From contig NZ_LAIJ01000012.1 of the NCBI RefSeq assembly GCF_001449115.1, positions 186,001-250,000 on the forward strand: a DNA stretch of 64,000 nt, read 5' to 3'. Numbering within the stretch: the stretch's first letter is position 1; every line of letters starts with the position of its first letter. The position numbers and the translations under genes are program-made. Source of the stretch: Occallatibacter gabretensis. GTDB taxonomy: Bacteria > Acidobacteriota > Terriglobia > Terriglobales > Acidobacteriaceae. Under the pieces are notes generated by a model. That model did no database searches. It was not told the DNA's origin and saw only the letters and a program-made list of their open reading frames with translations. Below, piece by piece: positions 18,174 to 25,929 of this stretch.

Positions 18174-18737
18174 ATGGCGCACAAGACGATTAGCGATGAA
18201 GAGATGATGACGAGGGCGCTCGACCTCTTTCGCACATACGGCTTCGATGGTGTGAGCCTGAAGCAGCTGGCGGATTCCATGGGACTGGAAAAGGCGAGCC
18301 TGTACTATCGTTTCCCGGGAGGGAAGGATGAGATCGCACTGGCTACGGTGCGTGCTGTCGACTCCATAATCCGCGAGCACGTCTTCAAGCCACTCTGTGC
18401 GGCTGGCACGTCTCCACGTAGACGCGTGCAGCTTGCGTGCGAGCAGTTGCGTGAGTTTTATGCTGGCGGCAAAAAATCCTGCACCTTGGACGTGATGTCG
18501 ATCCCAGGAGCCTCCAAAGAGGTGAAGGAGGTATTGCGCGGAACACTCCACGCGTGGCTTGACGCCTTTACGGCGGTCGCGAGGGAGGGTGGTCTGACAG
18601 TTGCACATGCTCGTATACGTGCCGAAGAAGCAATCGCGAGAATTGAAGGGGCTCTCGTTATCTCTCGAGTACTTGGAGAAAGCGCCTCCTTCGAAAGAAC
18701 ACTGAAGCAATTGCCAGACTTCCTGACCGTTGCATAA
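18174..18737 (+). CDS. TetR-family transcriptional regulator
   Basis: 187 residues. N-terminal TetR helix-turn-helix: ALDLFRTYGFDGVSLKQLADSMG followed by LYYRFPGGKDEI, where the recognition helix ends in YYRFPGGK. The C-terminal domain is helical with a single CT motif and is of the YcdC/lsrA-like ligand-binding type. Start ATG 18174 with AGGAG 5-6 nt upstream. Divergent from the hydrolase/FMN-protein operon, with two related palindromes between; probably a repressor relieved by a hydrolase substrate. Confidence 0.9.
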   Translation: MAHKTISDEEMMTRALDLFRTYGFDGVSLKQLADSMGLEKASLYYRFPGGKDEIALATVRAVDSIIREHVFKPLCAAGTSPRRRVQLACEQLREFYAGGKKSCTLDVMSIPGASKEVKEVLRGTLHAWLDAFTAVAREGGLTVAHARIRAEEAIARIEGALVISRVLGESASFERTLKQLPDFLTVA

Positions 18738-18886
18738 TGCTGAGGAGCAATGGAAGAAGCGATTGAGAGTAAGTGAATAGGTACCGGGAAACGCGCTTGA
18801 GTTGAATAATGTCGGTTGATCACCAACCCGGAAACCGGATCTCATTGAGCGATTCATGAAGGGCAGCTGCACCCCCTGTGGAAATC

Positions 18887-18915
18887 TTGTCAAGCCCTTT
18901 CCCGAAAAATATCTT
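18887..18915 (+). promoter_or_regulatory. Sigma70-like promoter of the 19.07-kb gene
   Basis: TTGTCA, a 17-bp spacer, then TATCTT, with an additional AT-rich TATAAA just after. It points at the 144-residue hypothetical gene 150 bp downstream. Confidence 0.4.
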
Positions 18916-18965
18916 ATAAATAGCTGATTCTAAAGAACAAAAAACCTCGCGCGTTTTGCGTAGAA

Positions 18966-18985
18966 TTATCCCCATTTGTGGACAA
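18966..18985. promoter_or_regulatory. Head-to-head pair of DnaA-box-like sites
   Basis: TTATCCCCA and the complement of TTGTCCACA, each one mismatch from the consensus TTATCCACA, two bases apart, in the leader of the next gene. A single pair is not an origin; it could bind DnaA as a regulator. Confidence 0.35.
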
Positions 18986-19065
18986 TAGATATAGAGCGGT
19001 TTTTCTGCGAACCGGAAAGTCGCGCCAAGCCTCCCAACACAACTTCATAAACAAGGAAAACCACC

Positions 19066-19500
19066 ATGAGTATGTACAAGACTCCGTGCATGCACGAGCC
19101 TCTGTCTGCCGTCGTGCAGCGCTGCTGCGACGCCCGCAACCGCATCTTCCTCGATATCGCAAAATCGCTCCGCCTGCCCTCGCCCGACAACCCGGCCATG
19201 GACGCCAATAGGCTGGCCGATCTACTCGCCAAAGCCGGCGAAGACTACGACACGCGAAACGCCGCATCTGCCGCCTACCGCTATGCCATGCCCGACATCA
19301 GCACCCGCCAGGGCATCAAGGACTACATCGCTTGCGTCCTTCACGGTATGACCGTCGATGCTATCAACCACAAAGATGGTGCCAGGCTACTCGCCGGAGC
19401 CAGAATCGCACTCGCCGCGCATCGGGGCCGTCGGGGCAAAGGCGCAGAAAAGGCGAACACATCGGGGCACCCCCAAATTCCGTCGCAACCCGCTGCCTGA
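19066..19500 (+). CDS. Hypothetical protein, 144 residues
   Basis: I do not recognise it. It is a soluble, mostly helical protein: cysteine-rich N terminus (CMHEPLSAVVQRCCDARNRI), a segment DANRLADLLAKAGEDYDTRN, a conserved-looking AYRYAMPDISTRQGIKDYIACV, and a basic, low-complexity C terminus (HRGRRGKGAEK). ATG 19066 is preceded by AAGGAAA. It has its own promoter and a leader with two DnaA-box-like sites, and stands alone. No signal peptide or membrane segment. The basic tail and helical body could suit nucleic-acid binding, but nothing proves it. Confidence 0.65.
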   Translation: MSMYKTPCMHEPLSAVVQRCCDARNRIFLDIAKSLRLPSPDNPAMDANRLADLLAKAGEDYDTRNAASAAYRYAMPDISTRQGIKDYIACVLHGMTVDAINHKDGARLLAGARIALAAHRGRRGKGAEKANTSGHPQIPSQPAA

Positions 19501-19785
19501 TCAATCACTTGCAGCCAAATGTGCATATTTTTTTATTTATTTGGTAACCCTGTTCTGTTATTTAAAAGGTAAATAGCAGAATTCACTGCAAGTAGCACAT
19601 TTAAAAAATGATAACGCCAGGCGCGGTAACCTCTTGGTTTCCAGGCTGCCGAGGAAAATGGGAGGCTCTCCGTTACAGAGATTGCTGGCGGGCACAGGTT
19701 AGAGATTGGACCTTTGTAATCTGGACTCGCGAAGATTGCAGAGATACTGTAGGAGATCAGATTTTTGTGAACCGAGAGGGTGAAT
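19501..19785. other. Intergenic region with nested inverted repeats
   Basis: AT-rich and unlike its surroundings. AAATGTGC near 19518 and GCACATTT near 19597 are complementary, and inside them TTCTGTTATTT pairs imperfectly with AAATAGCAGAA, so the stretch could fold into a long hairpin. An overlapping open frame (19608-20141) is a shadow of the next gene. Confidence 0.4.
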
Positions 19786-20505
19786 ATGCCGACTCCTCAA
19801 GAGGCACTGATCAAGCTCCGCTCAGATCCGAGAGATTTCCTCCGAACCTACTATCTGAAGTGCGAAACGATGGGCGCGATCAACTCAAGCCAGCATACAT
19901 TCTGGTTTGGCGGAACCGGATTCACGGATCAGAATCAACAGACTGTGCACGACCGCTCTCCCGTTCAAGGCACGTTCAGGATGCACCAGAGAAAAAACTT
20001 TCTGTTTACACCCAATCAACCATCTCTGATAGGGAACAGTATTCAGGTTCCCGTGTGGCATATAGCAGTGACGCAGATGGCAATACCGTTCAATATGGGC
20101 GCCGTGGTGCCTTTGCAGGTCAGCACCTCAATGGGAGCTGACATCATGGTCACCACGATGCTCAACGGATGTTCGTTCTTCTGCGATACGTTTCAGAACA
20201 GTGTCTTAATGGCACATCTGATGCCGACCGGCGGAAACACAGGCGATCAGCTTGAGCAGGACATTATCGGTACAGGGCTGTATGAAAGCGTTCAGGGAGA
20301 TTTTCAAGGAGCCAATGGAGCTTTGCATCACGGGCTGGGCACAGTTTTTGGCGCGCATAGCGGATATACCGCGAATGCGAATGATGTGACCATCGTGGGT
20401 GTCCGCACTGGAACACATTGGCGCGTCTACGCACAGAGGCATACCAGGCTCGGGCTCGGGCAGGGTACAGACATCCTCACCGTCTGGAAGATCTTCCACA
20501 ACTGA
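19786..20505 (+). CDS. Possible CNF1/BLF1-like deamidase-fold protein
   Basis: 239 residues from ATG 19786, preceded by GAGAGGG. No signal peptide. I do not know a close relative, but the middle shows the pattern of the CNF1/BLF1 glutamine deamidases: a beta-strand VPLQVSTSMGADIMVTTM, then LNGCSF (family LSGC) with Cys129, then, 15 residues on, AHLMP with His144. CNF1 has the same Cys-to-His distance (Cys866/His881). Those enzymes deamidate a glutamine in Rho GTPases or eIF4A. The rest has several beta-rich, Gly-rich stretches that would suit the same sandwich fold. It stands alone, convergent with an oxidoreductase gene. The motif match is seen; the activity is inference and the target unknown. 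Confidence 0.5.
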   Translation: MPTPQEALIKLRSDPRDFLRTYYLKCETMGAINSSQHTFWFGGTGFTDQNQQTVHDRSPVQGTFRMHQRKNFLFTPNQPSLIGNSIQVPVWHIAVTQMAIPFNMGAVVPLQVSTSMGADIMVTTMLNGCSFFCDTFQNSVLMAHLMPTGGNTGDQLEQDIIGTGLYESVQGDFQGANGALHHGLGTVFGAHSGYTANANDVTIVGVRTGTHWRVYAQRHTRLGLGQGTDILTVWKIFHN

Positions 20506-20506
20506 A

Positions 20507-21925
20507 TTATGCGTTCAGCTTCCAGGGCCCGCGATAAGGCCGTGAAAGCAGCGCAGTCGCCTCAGGATCGTTGAGAATCTGCTCTTGGGTCACATTCCAT
20601 TGCAGCTTGCGGCCCACCAGCATCGAGATCAGTCCCAGATGGCCGGGAATCGTCGAATGATGTCCCACCTCCACCGGCGTAATCGTCGGCTTGCGCGACT
20701 TCACGCAGTCCAGAAAGTTCCGCTGGTGCTGCGTCGATTCATACAGCCGCACCTTGCGCAAATTGTCGGGAAGGGAATCACCCTTAAGCCACTCAGGATT
20801 CGATGCATCGATCCCGCTGCGATCCACCCATACCCAACCATCAGGACCAATCCACTTGGTCCCCATCGGAATCGCGCCCGAGCCTCCTGCAATCGTCAGA
20901 TGCACGTCATTCGCATAACCCGTCACGTCCTTGCGATACAGGCAATTCACCGTGTACTTCGTAGCCGTATTCCAGACAGCATTCACCGGCGGAGCCTCGC
21001 CAAAAGCCTGCACCTCTGATGGCCCGGTCACATCGAACCCAAGCCCCCAGTGCGCAATGTCACCATGATGTCCAATCCAGTCCATTAGCTGCCCGCCGCC
21101 GGTGTTGTAGTTCCACCGCCAGTTCTGATACACGCGCACATCGATATACGGCTCCATCTTCGATGGGCCAATCCACGTCTCGTAATCAAATCCCTCAGGC
21201 GGCGGCGTAACCGCCAGATCCCACGCCGGCGTCCCCGGCACAATTTCTGTCGGAGCAGGCGGCTTCGGCCCAAGGCTCGCAAGGCGCTTGTCCAGCACAG
21301 GCAGCGTTCCCGGAAAATCATGATGCCCACCCGGCAGACCAACCTCCACGTGCGTCACATTTCCAATCAGCCCATTGCGAACAATCTCCGCCGCCCTGTG
21401 AAAGCTCGGCACCGAGCGTTGCCACGACCCCGTCTGCCAGATGACCTTGTTCTGCTGCACCGCGCGAACAATCGCCTGCTGCTCCGCGATCGTCTTCGCC
21501 AGAGGCTTTTCGCCATAGATGTCCTTCTTCCGCTTCGCTGCTTCCGTAGCCACAAACGCGTGCCACTGGTCCGGAATGGCAATCATGATCGCGTCAATAT
21601 CATCGCGCGCAATCATCTCTCTAAAATCGCGGTATCGCTTGCAATCCGTATTGCCGTAGTGCTCGTTGATGGTGCCCACGGCGGCATCCATCTTCTTCGG
21701 ATCAATCTCACACGCCGCCACAACCTGGCAGTCAGCCTGCGCCAGAAAGCCCTTGGTATTGTTCGGCCCTTGCATTCCCCAGCCAATCACTCCAACGGTA
21801 ATGCGGTCTGATGCCGCTACGCGACTCGCGCGCGCAAGCGGACTGGAAGCGATCATTGCCGCGGCACCGGCCGATTTCACAAAGCTGCGACGGGAAAACA
21901 GGGAATCAGTATGAGGGGTTCGCAT
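20507..21925 (-). CDS. Tat-exported Gfo/Idh/MocA-family oxidoreductase
   Basis: 472 residues. Twin-arginine signal (SRRSFVK near residues 11-17, then AGAAAMIASSPLA), so the folded protein is exported. NAD(P)-binding Rossmann motif GVIGWGMQGPN near 45-55 and the family EKPLAKT motif follow; the C-terminal domain carries the metal/sugar-site phrases WNYNTGGGQLMDWIGHHGDIAHWG, shared with glycosidase-like and dehydrogenase members of the family in Acidobacteria and Planctomycetes. Likely acts on a sugar or glycoside in the periplasm; substrate unknown. Monocistronic, converging with the deamidase-like gene 2 bp away. Confidence 0.88.
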   Translation of the reverse strand: MRTPHTDSLFSRRSFVKSAGAAAMIASSPLARASRVAASDRITVGVIGWGMQGPNNTKGFLAQADCQVVAACEIDPKKMDAAVGTINEHYGNTDCKRYRDFREMIARDDIDAIMIAIPDQWHAFVATEAAKRKKDIYGEKPLAKTIAEQQAIVRAVQQNKVIWQTGSWQRSVPSFHRAAEIVRNGLIGNVTHVEVGLPGGHHDFPGTLPVLDKRLASLGPKPPAPTEIVPGTPAWDLAVTPPPEGFDYETWIGPSKMEPYIDVRVYQNWRWNYNTGGGQLMDWIGHHGDIAHWGLGFDVTGPSEVQAFGEAPPVNAVWNTATKYTVNCLYRKDVTGYANDVHLTIAGGSGAIPMGTKWIGPDGWVWVDRSGIDASNPEWLKGDSLPDNLRKVRLYESTQHQRNFLDCVKSRKPTITPVEVGHHSTIPGHLGLISMLVGRKLQWNVTQEQILNDPEATALLSRPYRGPWKLNA

Positions 21926-21978
21926 CAGTATCTCCGAAGTCGACGCAAGTCTAGCACGCTACATTTTGCCCCGTCCTT

Positions 21979-22506
21979 ATGCCATACTCTGTCATGCTTC
22001 TTCGCCCCGCAGAACCCGCGGATGCAATGGCTATCGCCTGCGTGCATGTCCGCTCCTGGCAGGCCGCTTACAGGTCGTTGCTGCCGCAGGATTATCTGGA
22101 TCAACTCCGTCCGGAAGACCGCGCGCACAGTTACGATTTCACACACCAGGACCCGGGCAAGCCCTACACGATTGTGGCTGTCGAGGGCCCGCTGATCCTT
22201 GGCTTCGCCACAACGATGCCGTCCCGCGATGAGGATCTTCCGGACCACGGTGAACTATGCGCTTTACATGTCGATCCCGAACAATGGGGCCACGGAACTG
22301 GCGCAGCGTTAATCGTCGCTGCGCGAGACCGTCTTGTGCAGCGTGGATTTCAATATGCCTGCCTCTGGCTTCTCAAAGGGAACACGCGCGCCGCGCGCTT
22401 CTACGAGATCGATGGATGGGCAGCGGATGGCAAGCACAAAAGCGAAACCATGTTTGGTGTTATGGTGCAGGACTTTCGCTATCGCAGAAGACTGGATGCA
22501 AAGTAA
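21979..22506 (+). CDS. GNAT-family N-acetyltransferase
   Basis: 175 residues with a GNAT fold: LRPAEPADAMAIACVHVRSWQAAYR at the N terminus (RimI/YjdJ-like start), motif A GELCALHVDPEQWGHGTGAAL containing the acetyl-CoA loop (QWGHGTGAAL), and motif B near NTRAARFYEIDGW. Transfers an acetyl group from acetyl-CoA to an unknown amine. Divergent from the oxidoreductase and followed 69 bp later by xseB on the same strand. Confidence 0.88.
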   Translation: MPYSVMLLRPAEPADAMAIACVHVRSWQAAYRSLLPQDYLDQLRPEDRAHSYDFTHQDPGKPYTIVAVEGPLILGFATTMPSRDEDLPDHGELCALHVDPEQWGHGTGAALIVAARDRLVQRGFQYACLWLLKGNTRAARFYEIDGWAADGKHKSETMFGVMVQDFRYRRRLDAK

Positions 22507-22575
22507 AAGCAGGAGTCACGAGCACGCTTAATGCCTGACCTACAATAAAGAGAACCGATTGCGGAGCAAGCCCTC

Positions 22576-22797
22576 ATGCCCACCTTTGAAGAGTCGCTCA
22601 AGAAGCTCGAAACCATCGTCGAACAACTGGAAAAAGGCGACCTTCCGCTCGAAGACTCGCTGAAACTCTTCGAGCAGGGGGTCGACCTCTCCGCAACATG
22701 CAAGAAGGAATTGGATGAGGCCGAAAGCAAGGTACAAACGCTTACCAGGCAGCGCGACGGCTCGCTGAAAACCGAGCCTTTTCCCACGGACAAGTAG
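22576..22797 (+). CDS. xseB: Exodeoxyribonuclease VII small subunit
   Basis: 73 residues, the normal length. The family signature FEESLKKLETIVEQLEKGDLPLEDSL followed by LFEQGVDLSATCKKELDEAESKV is complete. It is the small, helical subunit of the ssDNA exonuclease formed with XseA; the large-subunit gene is not in this window. Start ATG 22576 after a GGAGCAAG site. Confidence 0.95.
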   Translation: MPTFEESLKKLETIVEQLEKGDLPLEDSLKLFEQGVDLSATCKKELDEAESKVQTLTRQRDGSLKTEPFPTDK

Positions 22798-22822
22798 CTT
22801 CCGGCCAGCACTTCCGAATCCT

Positions 22823-23716
22823 TCAGGGCTTCACAAAAACCGCCGCAGCTATCGAACGGCTGGCCGATGTTGCGCTGTTGGTTTCGTTCAACAGGTGCAT
22901 TCCCTGCGACAGGTTCATCGCAGCAGGCACTGCGATGAAGCCGCCCCGCACCTCGCTGGTCTCTCGCGCAATAGTTTTAAACAGCATGGCGCGTCCGTTC
23001 ATATGCACTTCCAGGTGCTCCGTTTTCCAGTCTGTCTGGCTCACCTGGGTTCGCCGTAGTTCAAACGATCCGCCCTTGTAGAGCCGCCCCAGAATGCCAA
23101 AGCCAAAGTCGACATTCTCCATCAGCTGTCCATTGAGTCCTGCCATCCGCTTCATCCGCGCATCTATCCAAAGATCGCCGCTCATGGCATGAAAAATACG
23201 CGCTTCAATCGAGTGCGCCGGATAATTCGGGTTAGGCCGGAAGTGCAGATGCCGCAGGCCATTCTCCTCGCCTTTATCCTCATAGAGAAACGCATCCGGA
23301 AGCAGCGCCACAATGCGCCCAATCCGCTTTTCGTCGTCGATATAAGCTTGTTTCAGGCTGGCCTGCTCCGAGGGGGAGTTCAGCAGCGTTTGCAGCCGTG
23401 CCTCCTCCCGCTGCTGGTCCTTCGCATCCAGCGGATGTCCGTTCAACTGCTGCACGCGTGTCAACGGACCGTCGGAGGTCTCCACCTGCTCCTCCAGTAA
23501 GGTCTCCTTCGGCGCATGCTTTTCAATCCAGTAGCGCCACCAGCCGTGCCGCTCATGATCGTGCATCTCGTTGTAAACCACTTCGCGCACCAGCGTGACT
23601 GGCGGTTCAGATTGTGCCGGGGATTGAGGTTGCTGCGCTGCACCCGTTGCAGCGGTGAGAGCTACGGTCAGGATGCAGAACACGCGTGTGGGGAACTGGC
23701 GCATCTGGGCTTGCAT
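22823..23716 (-). CDS. Exported hypothetical protein
   Basis: 297 residues with a signal peptide (VFCILTVALTAATGAAQ). The mature protein begins VTLVREVVYNEM and contains charged stretches such as KETLLEEQVETSDGPLTRVQQ and a beta-rich C-terminal half (FELRRTQVSQTDWKTEHLEVHMNGRAM). It looks like a periplasmic LolA/LolB-type or outer-membrane-associated barrel protein (long strands with alternating pattern) but has no motif I can name. Two in-frame ATGs lie at its start (residues 1 and 5). Converges with xseB. Function unknown. Confidence 0.7.
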   Translation of the reverse strand: MQAQMRQFPTRVFCILTVALTAATGAAQQPQSPAQSEPPVTLVREVVYNEMHDHERHGWWRYWIEKHAPKETLLEEQVETSDGPLTRVQQLNGHPLDAKDQQREEARLQTLLNSPSEQASLKQAYIDDEKRIGRIVALLPDAFLYEDKGEENGLRHLHFRPNPNYPAHSIEARIFHAMSGDLWIDARMKRMAGLNGQLMENVDFGFGILGRLYKGGSFELRRTQVSQTDWKTEHLEVHMNGRAMLFKTIARETSEVRGGFIAVPAAMNLSQGMHLLNETNSATSASRSIAAAVFVKP

Positions 23717-23907
23717 CTGGCCTCCTCTGGCTCCGTCAGATTGGTTAGATGAGGATTTCGTCTACAGCGCCAGTATCGGCGGATGCAGATAAAGGGTTGA
23801 CAAGGGGCGAGTGAAATTTCCATGAAACCTCCCGCAAACCCCGCAATTCCCGAAGAAACGCGAACCAGATTAATCAACACCTGCCTTTCGCCCTGTACAC
23901 TGGCTCC

Positions 23908-24231
23908 ATGATGGACGAACAGGAATTTCGCCGCGCAGCCGAGACCGCCATTGATGCTCTCAAAAAGCATTTGATCGTAAAGGAAGAAGACGACGCTGCT
24001 GGCTTTGAGGTCGAAGAGCAGAACGGCGTACTAAATGTCGTCTTTGAAGAGGCAAGCGGCAAGTTTGTGATCACACCGAACACCCCGGTGCGCCAGGTGT
24101 GGATTTCGGCGCTCTCCACCAGCTTCAAGCTCGACTGGAACCCGGATTCCGCCGCATTCGTTCTGCCTCGCACAGGTGAGCTGCTGATCCCTCTGCTCGA
24201 TCGCCTGATTGGGGAGTATCACGCAGGCTGA
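23908..24231 (+). CDS. cyaY: Iron donor protein CyaY (frataxin)
   Basis: 107 residues, the size of bacterial frataxin. Acidic helix 1 (EQEFRRAAETAIDALKKHLIVKEEDD) is followed by a beta-sheet with VLNVVFEEASGKFVITPNTPVRQVWISAL, the CyaY core with the invariant VRQ-W and PNTP turn, and the final helix near LLDRLIGEYHAG. It modulates Fe-S cluster assembly on IscU/IscS by binding iron. Stands alone; no isc gene in the window. Confident by motif and length. Confidence 0.85.
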   Translation: MMDEQEFRRAAETAIDALKKHLIVKEEDDAAGFEVEEQNGVLNVVFEEASGKFVITPNTPVRQVWISALSTSFKLDWNPDSAAFVLPRTGELLIPLLDRLIGEYHAG

Positions 24232-24370
24232 GCAGGTCTGGCCACGCTTGACTAAGTCGTGTCCGCATCTCGCGCGTGCTCGTAACCTTCCTGAAACGAT
24301 TCTGAATCCGCAGCCACCATCCAGAAGTTAGTCCATACACAAACATGGACCAACGAATTGGAGGGTTGAT

Positions 24371-25162
24371 ATGCCAGCGAATATTCGGCATCGAACCTTG
24401 GCGACCACATCGACTCCCCGGCCGCTTCTTTTAAAGCTCGCCGGTCTCGCAGTGCTTGCCTGCCTCGTCTCCGGTTGTCTCACCGCCTGCCAGCCGACTC
24501 TGGAGTGCGGGAACTGGACATTTACCGGCACGCCCAACACTTCGGCATCGCCCAAAGATTCTTTCCCCTTGAGCAGTTCGTTTGTCTTTAACCCGGCAAA
24601 CTGCGGAAAGCAGTGCCAATGCACCACTGACGCCATGATCCAGATGGTGCGCGTCTATGACGTAGACGAGCAGATGTTCCTCGCGGGTGAAGGCGAGTCG
24701 ACCGAGTGGTCCGATGCGAATGGATGGATGATCGATCAGCAGCCTCTGATCGGCTGGGCATCAGGCTACTATGGCCAGAACAATGACGGGACCTTCGACC
24801 CTACCTATAACGTCGTCGGCAGCAACGGCACACCCAACACCTTAAACGACGCTCCTGGAGGATGGGGGCCGAGCACAATCTTTTATGCCGTAGATGTCGC
24901 TGTTTGCGTCAATAGCGACAGGCAGGGCGGCTGCGATAACCGCATCCTCGGCTATTACTTCTGGAGCTGGGTCGTCGACAGCAATGGCGTCGGCCAGAAG
25001 TTCATTATCGCGCCTGCTTGGAAGGATCTGGACACTGAATTCCAAAGCGCTGTGGCAGCCTGGAACAAATGGGCGCCGACCTCCGGTCCTGTCGGCGGAG
25101 GTTCCACCGGTCAGATATCGGAACCCCACGCCTTCCCGTTCCCCACATTATCGGATCTATAA
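24371..25162 (+). CDS. Exported lipoprotein-like hypothetical protein
   Basis: 263 residues, ATG 24371 with GGAGGG upstream. N-terminal KLAGLAVLACLVSGC gives a lipobox with Cys near 36, and a second Cys close by. The mature part is rich in W, Y, N and C, with paired cysteines (NPANCGKQCQC) and GWASGYYGQNNDGTFDP, suggesting a disulfide-stabilised beta-rich domain. Function unknown. It is followed after 10 bp by another lipoprotein gene, so both are probably cotranscribed. Confidence 0.7.
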   Translation: MPANIRHRTLATTSTPRPLLLKLAGLAVLACLVSGCLTACQPTLECGNWTFTGTPNTSASPKDSFPLSSSFVFNPANCGKQCQCTTDAMIQMVRVYDVDEQMFLAGEGESTEWSDANGWMIDQQPLIGWASGYYGQNNDGTFDPTYNVVGSNGTPNTLNDAPGGWGPSTIFYAVDVAVCVNSDRQGGCDNRILGYYFWSWVVDSNGVGQKFIIAPAWKDLDTEFQSAVAAWNKWAPTSGPVGGGSTGQISEPHAFPFPTLSDL

Positions 25163-25172
25163 GGAGGTACTC

Positions 25173-25880
25173 GTGAAACCGCAAACAGCAATCGGAATGA
25201 TTTCGATCCTTGCCTGTCTCTGCGCTGCGGGATGCAGTAAGGCAAAGCGCGAGGAAACTCCTGAGCAGACGCAGTTGAAGACACAGCTCGATCAACAGGA
25301 AAAGCAGGCTGCCCAGACCGCGCAGACCTACCATGCAATGGATAATGCTGCGCTCATCGGTAAACTCCAGGAGCAAAGCGCGCGCAAACGGGAGCCATTC
25401 AACTCCCTTGCCTATCGCGAACTGGTCACGCGAAAGGATGTCGATTCAAAGGCGCTTGCCTCCATTGTCAACGAGAAGAAAAACGGCGACGCCATTCTGC
25501 CGCTCCTGCTTCTGAAAAAGCTGGATGAGAAGTCCTACATGCAGATACCGGCAGCAGTGCGATCGAACGTCCTCACCGATGCTCTTGAGCAATCGAAGAC
25601 ATTCAACATGTGGGGCATACCGAACTTCTATCTCGAAGATGCGTCAAACGCTCTGCTTGAATCCGGCCAGAGCGCCTATCCCAATCTCCGGCGGATGCTT
25701 TCAGAAACTCGTCCCGCGCCTGTTTACGGAAGCAAGGCCTACATGGTGTACATGCGCTACCAGTTCCGGCTGTGCGATTATGCCTTGTTCTATCTGAAGA
25801 GAATGCAGGGCGACGCGAACTTTACCCTGCCCGTTTCTGTTGCAGACCGGGACGCGTTGATCAAGCCCATGCTGAAATAA
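25173..25880 (+). CDS. Small lipoprotein, unknown function
   Basis: 235 residues from GTG 25173 with a perfect AAGGAGGT site; the frame is open further upstream, but that part is a shadow of the previous gene. Lipobox LCAAGC sets Cys19 as the lipid-bearing residue. A Gln/Lys-rich coil (ETPEQTQLKTQLDQQEKQAAQTAQ) is followed by a helical body. Second gene of a putative lipoprotein pair. Ends at a bidirectional hairpin terminator. Confidence 0.7.
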   Translation: MKPQTAIGMISILACLCAAGCSKAKREETPEQTQLKTQLDQQEKQAAQTAQTYHAMDNAALIGKLQEQSARKREPFNSLAYRELVTRKDVDSKALASIVNEKKNGDAILPLLLLKKLDEKSYMQIPAAVRSNVLTDALEQSKTFNMWGIPNFYLEDASNALLESGQSAYPNLRRMLSETRPAPVYGSKAYMVYMRYQFRLCDYALFYLKRMQGDANFTLPVSVADRDALIKPMLK

Positions 25881-25882
25881 AC

Positions 25883-25907
25883 GAGGCCCGGCGCAATGCA
25901 GGGCCTC
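25883..25907. terminator. Bidirectional hairpin terminator
   Basis: GAGGCCC at 25883-25889 pairs with GGGCCTC at 25901-25907 in the short gap between the converging lipoprotein and pstS genes, with T-rich sequence after it on the plus strand. Confidence 0.6.
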
Positions 25908-25929
25908 ATCCTTTCCACTTCGCTCAGTC

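Larger units (their letters stand above)
18738..19065. other. Intergenic region with promoter and DnaA-box-like pair
   Basis: Contains a sigma70-like promoter at 18887-18915 and, at 18966-18985, two DnaA-box-like 9-mers (TTATCCCCA and TGTGGACAA, the second inverted) separated by 2 bp. No gene seen in the 328 bp. Confidence 0.5.
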
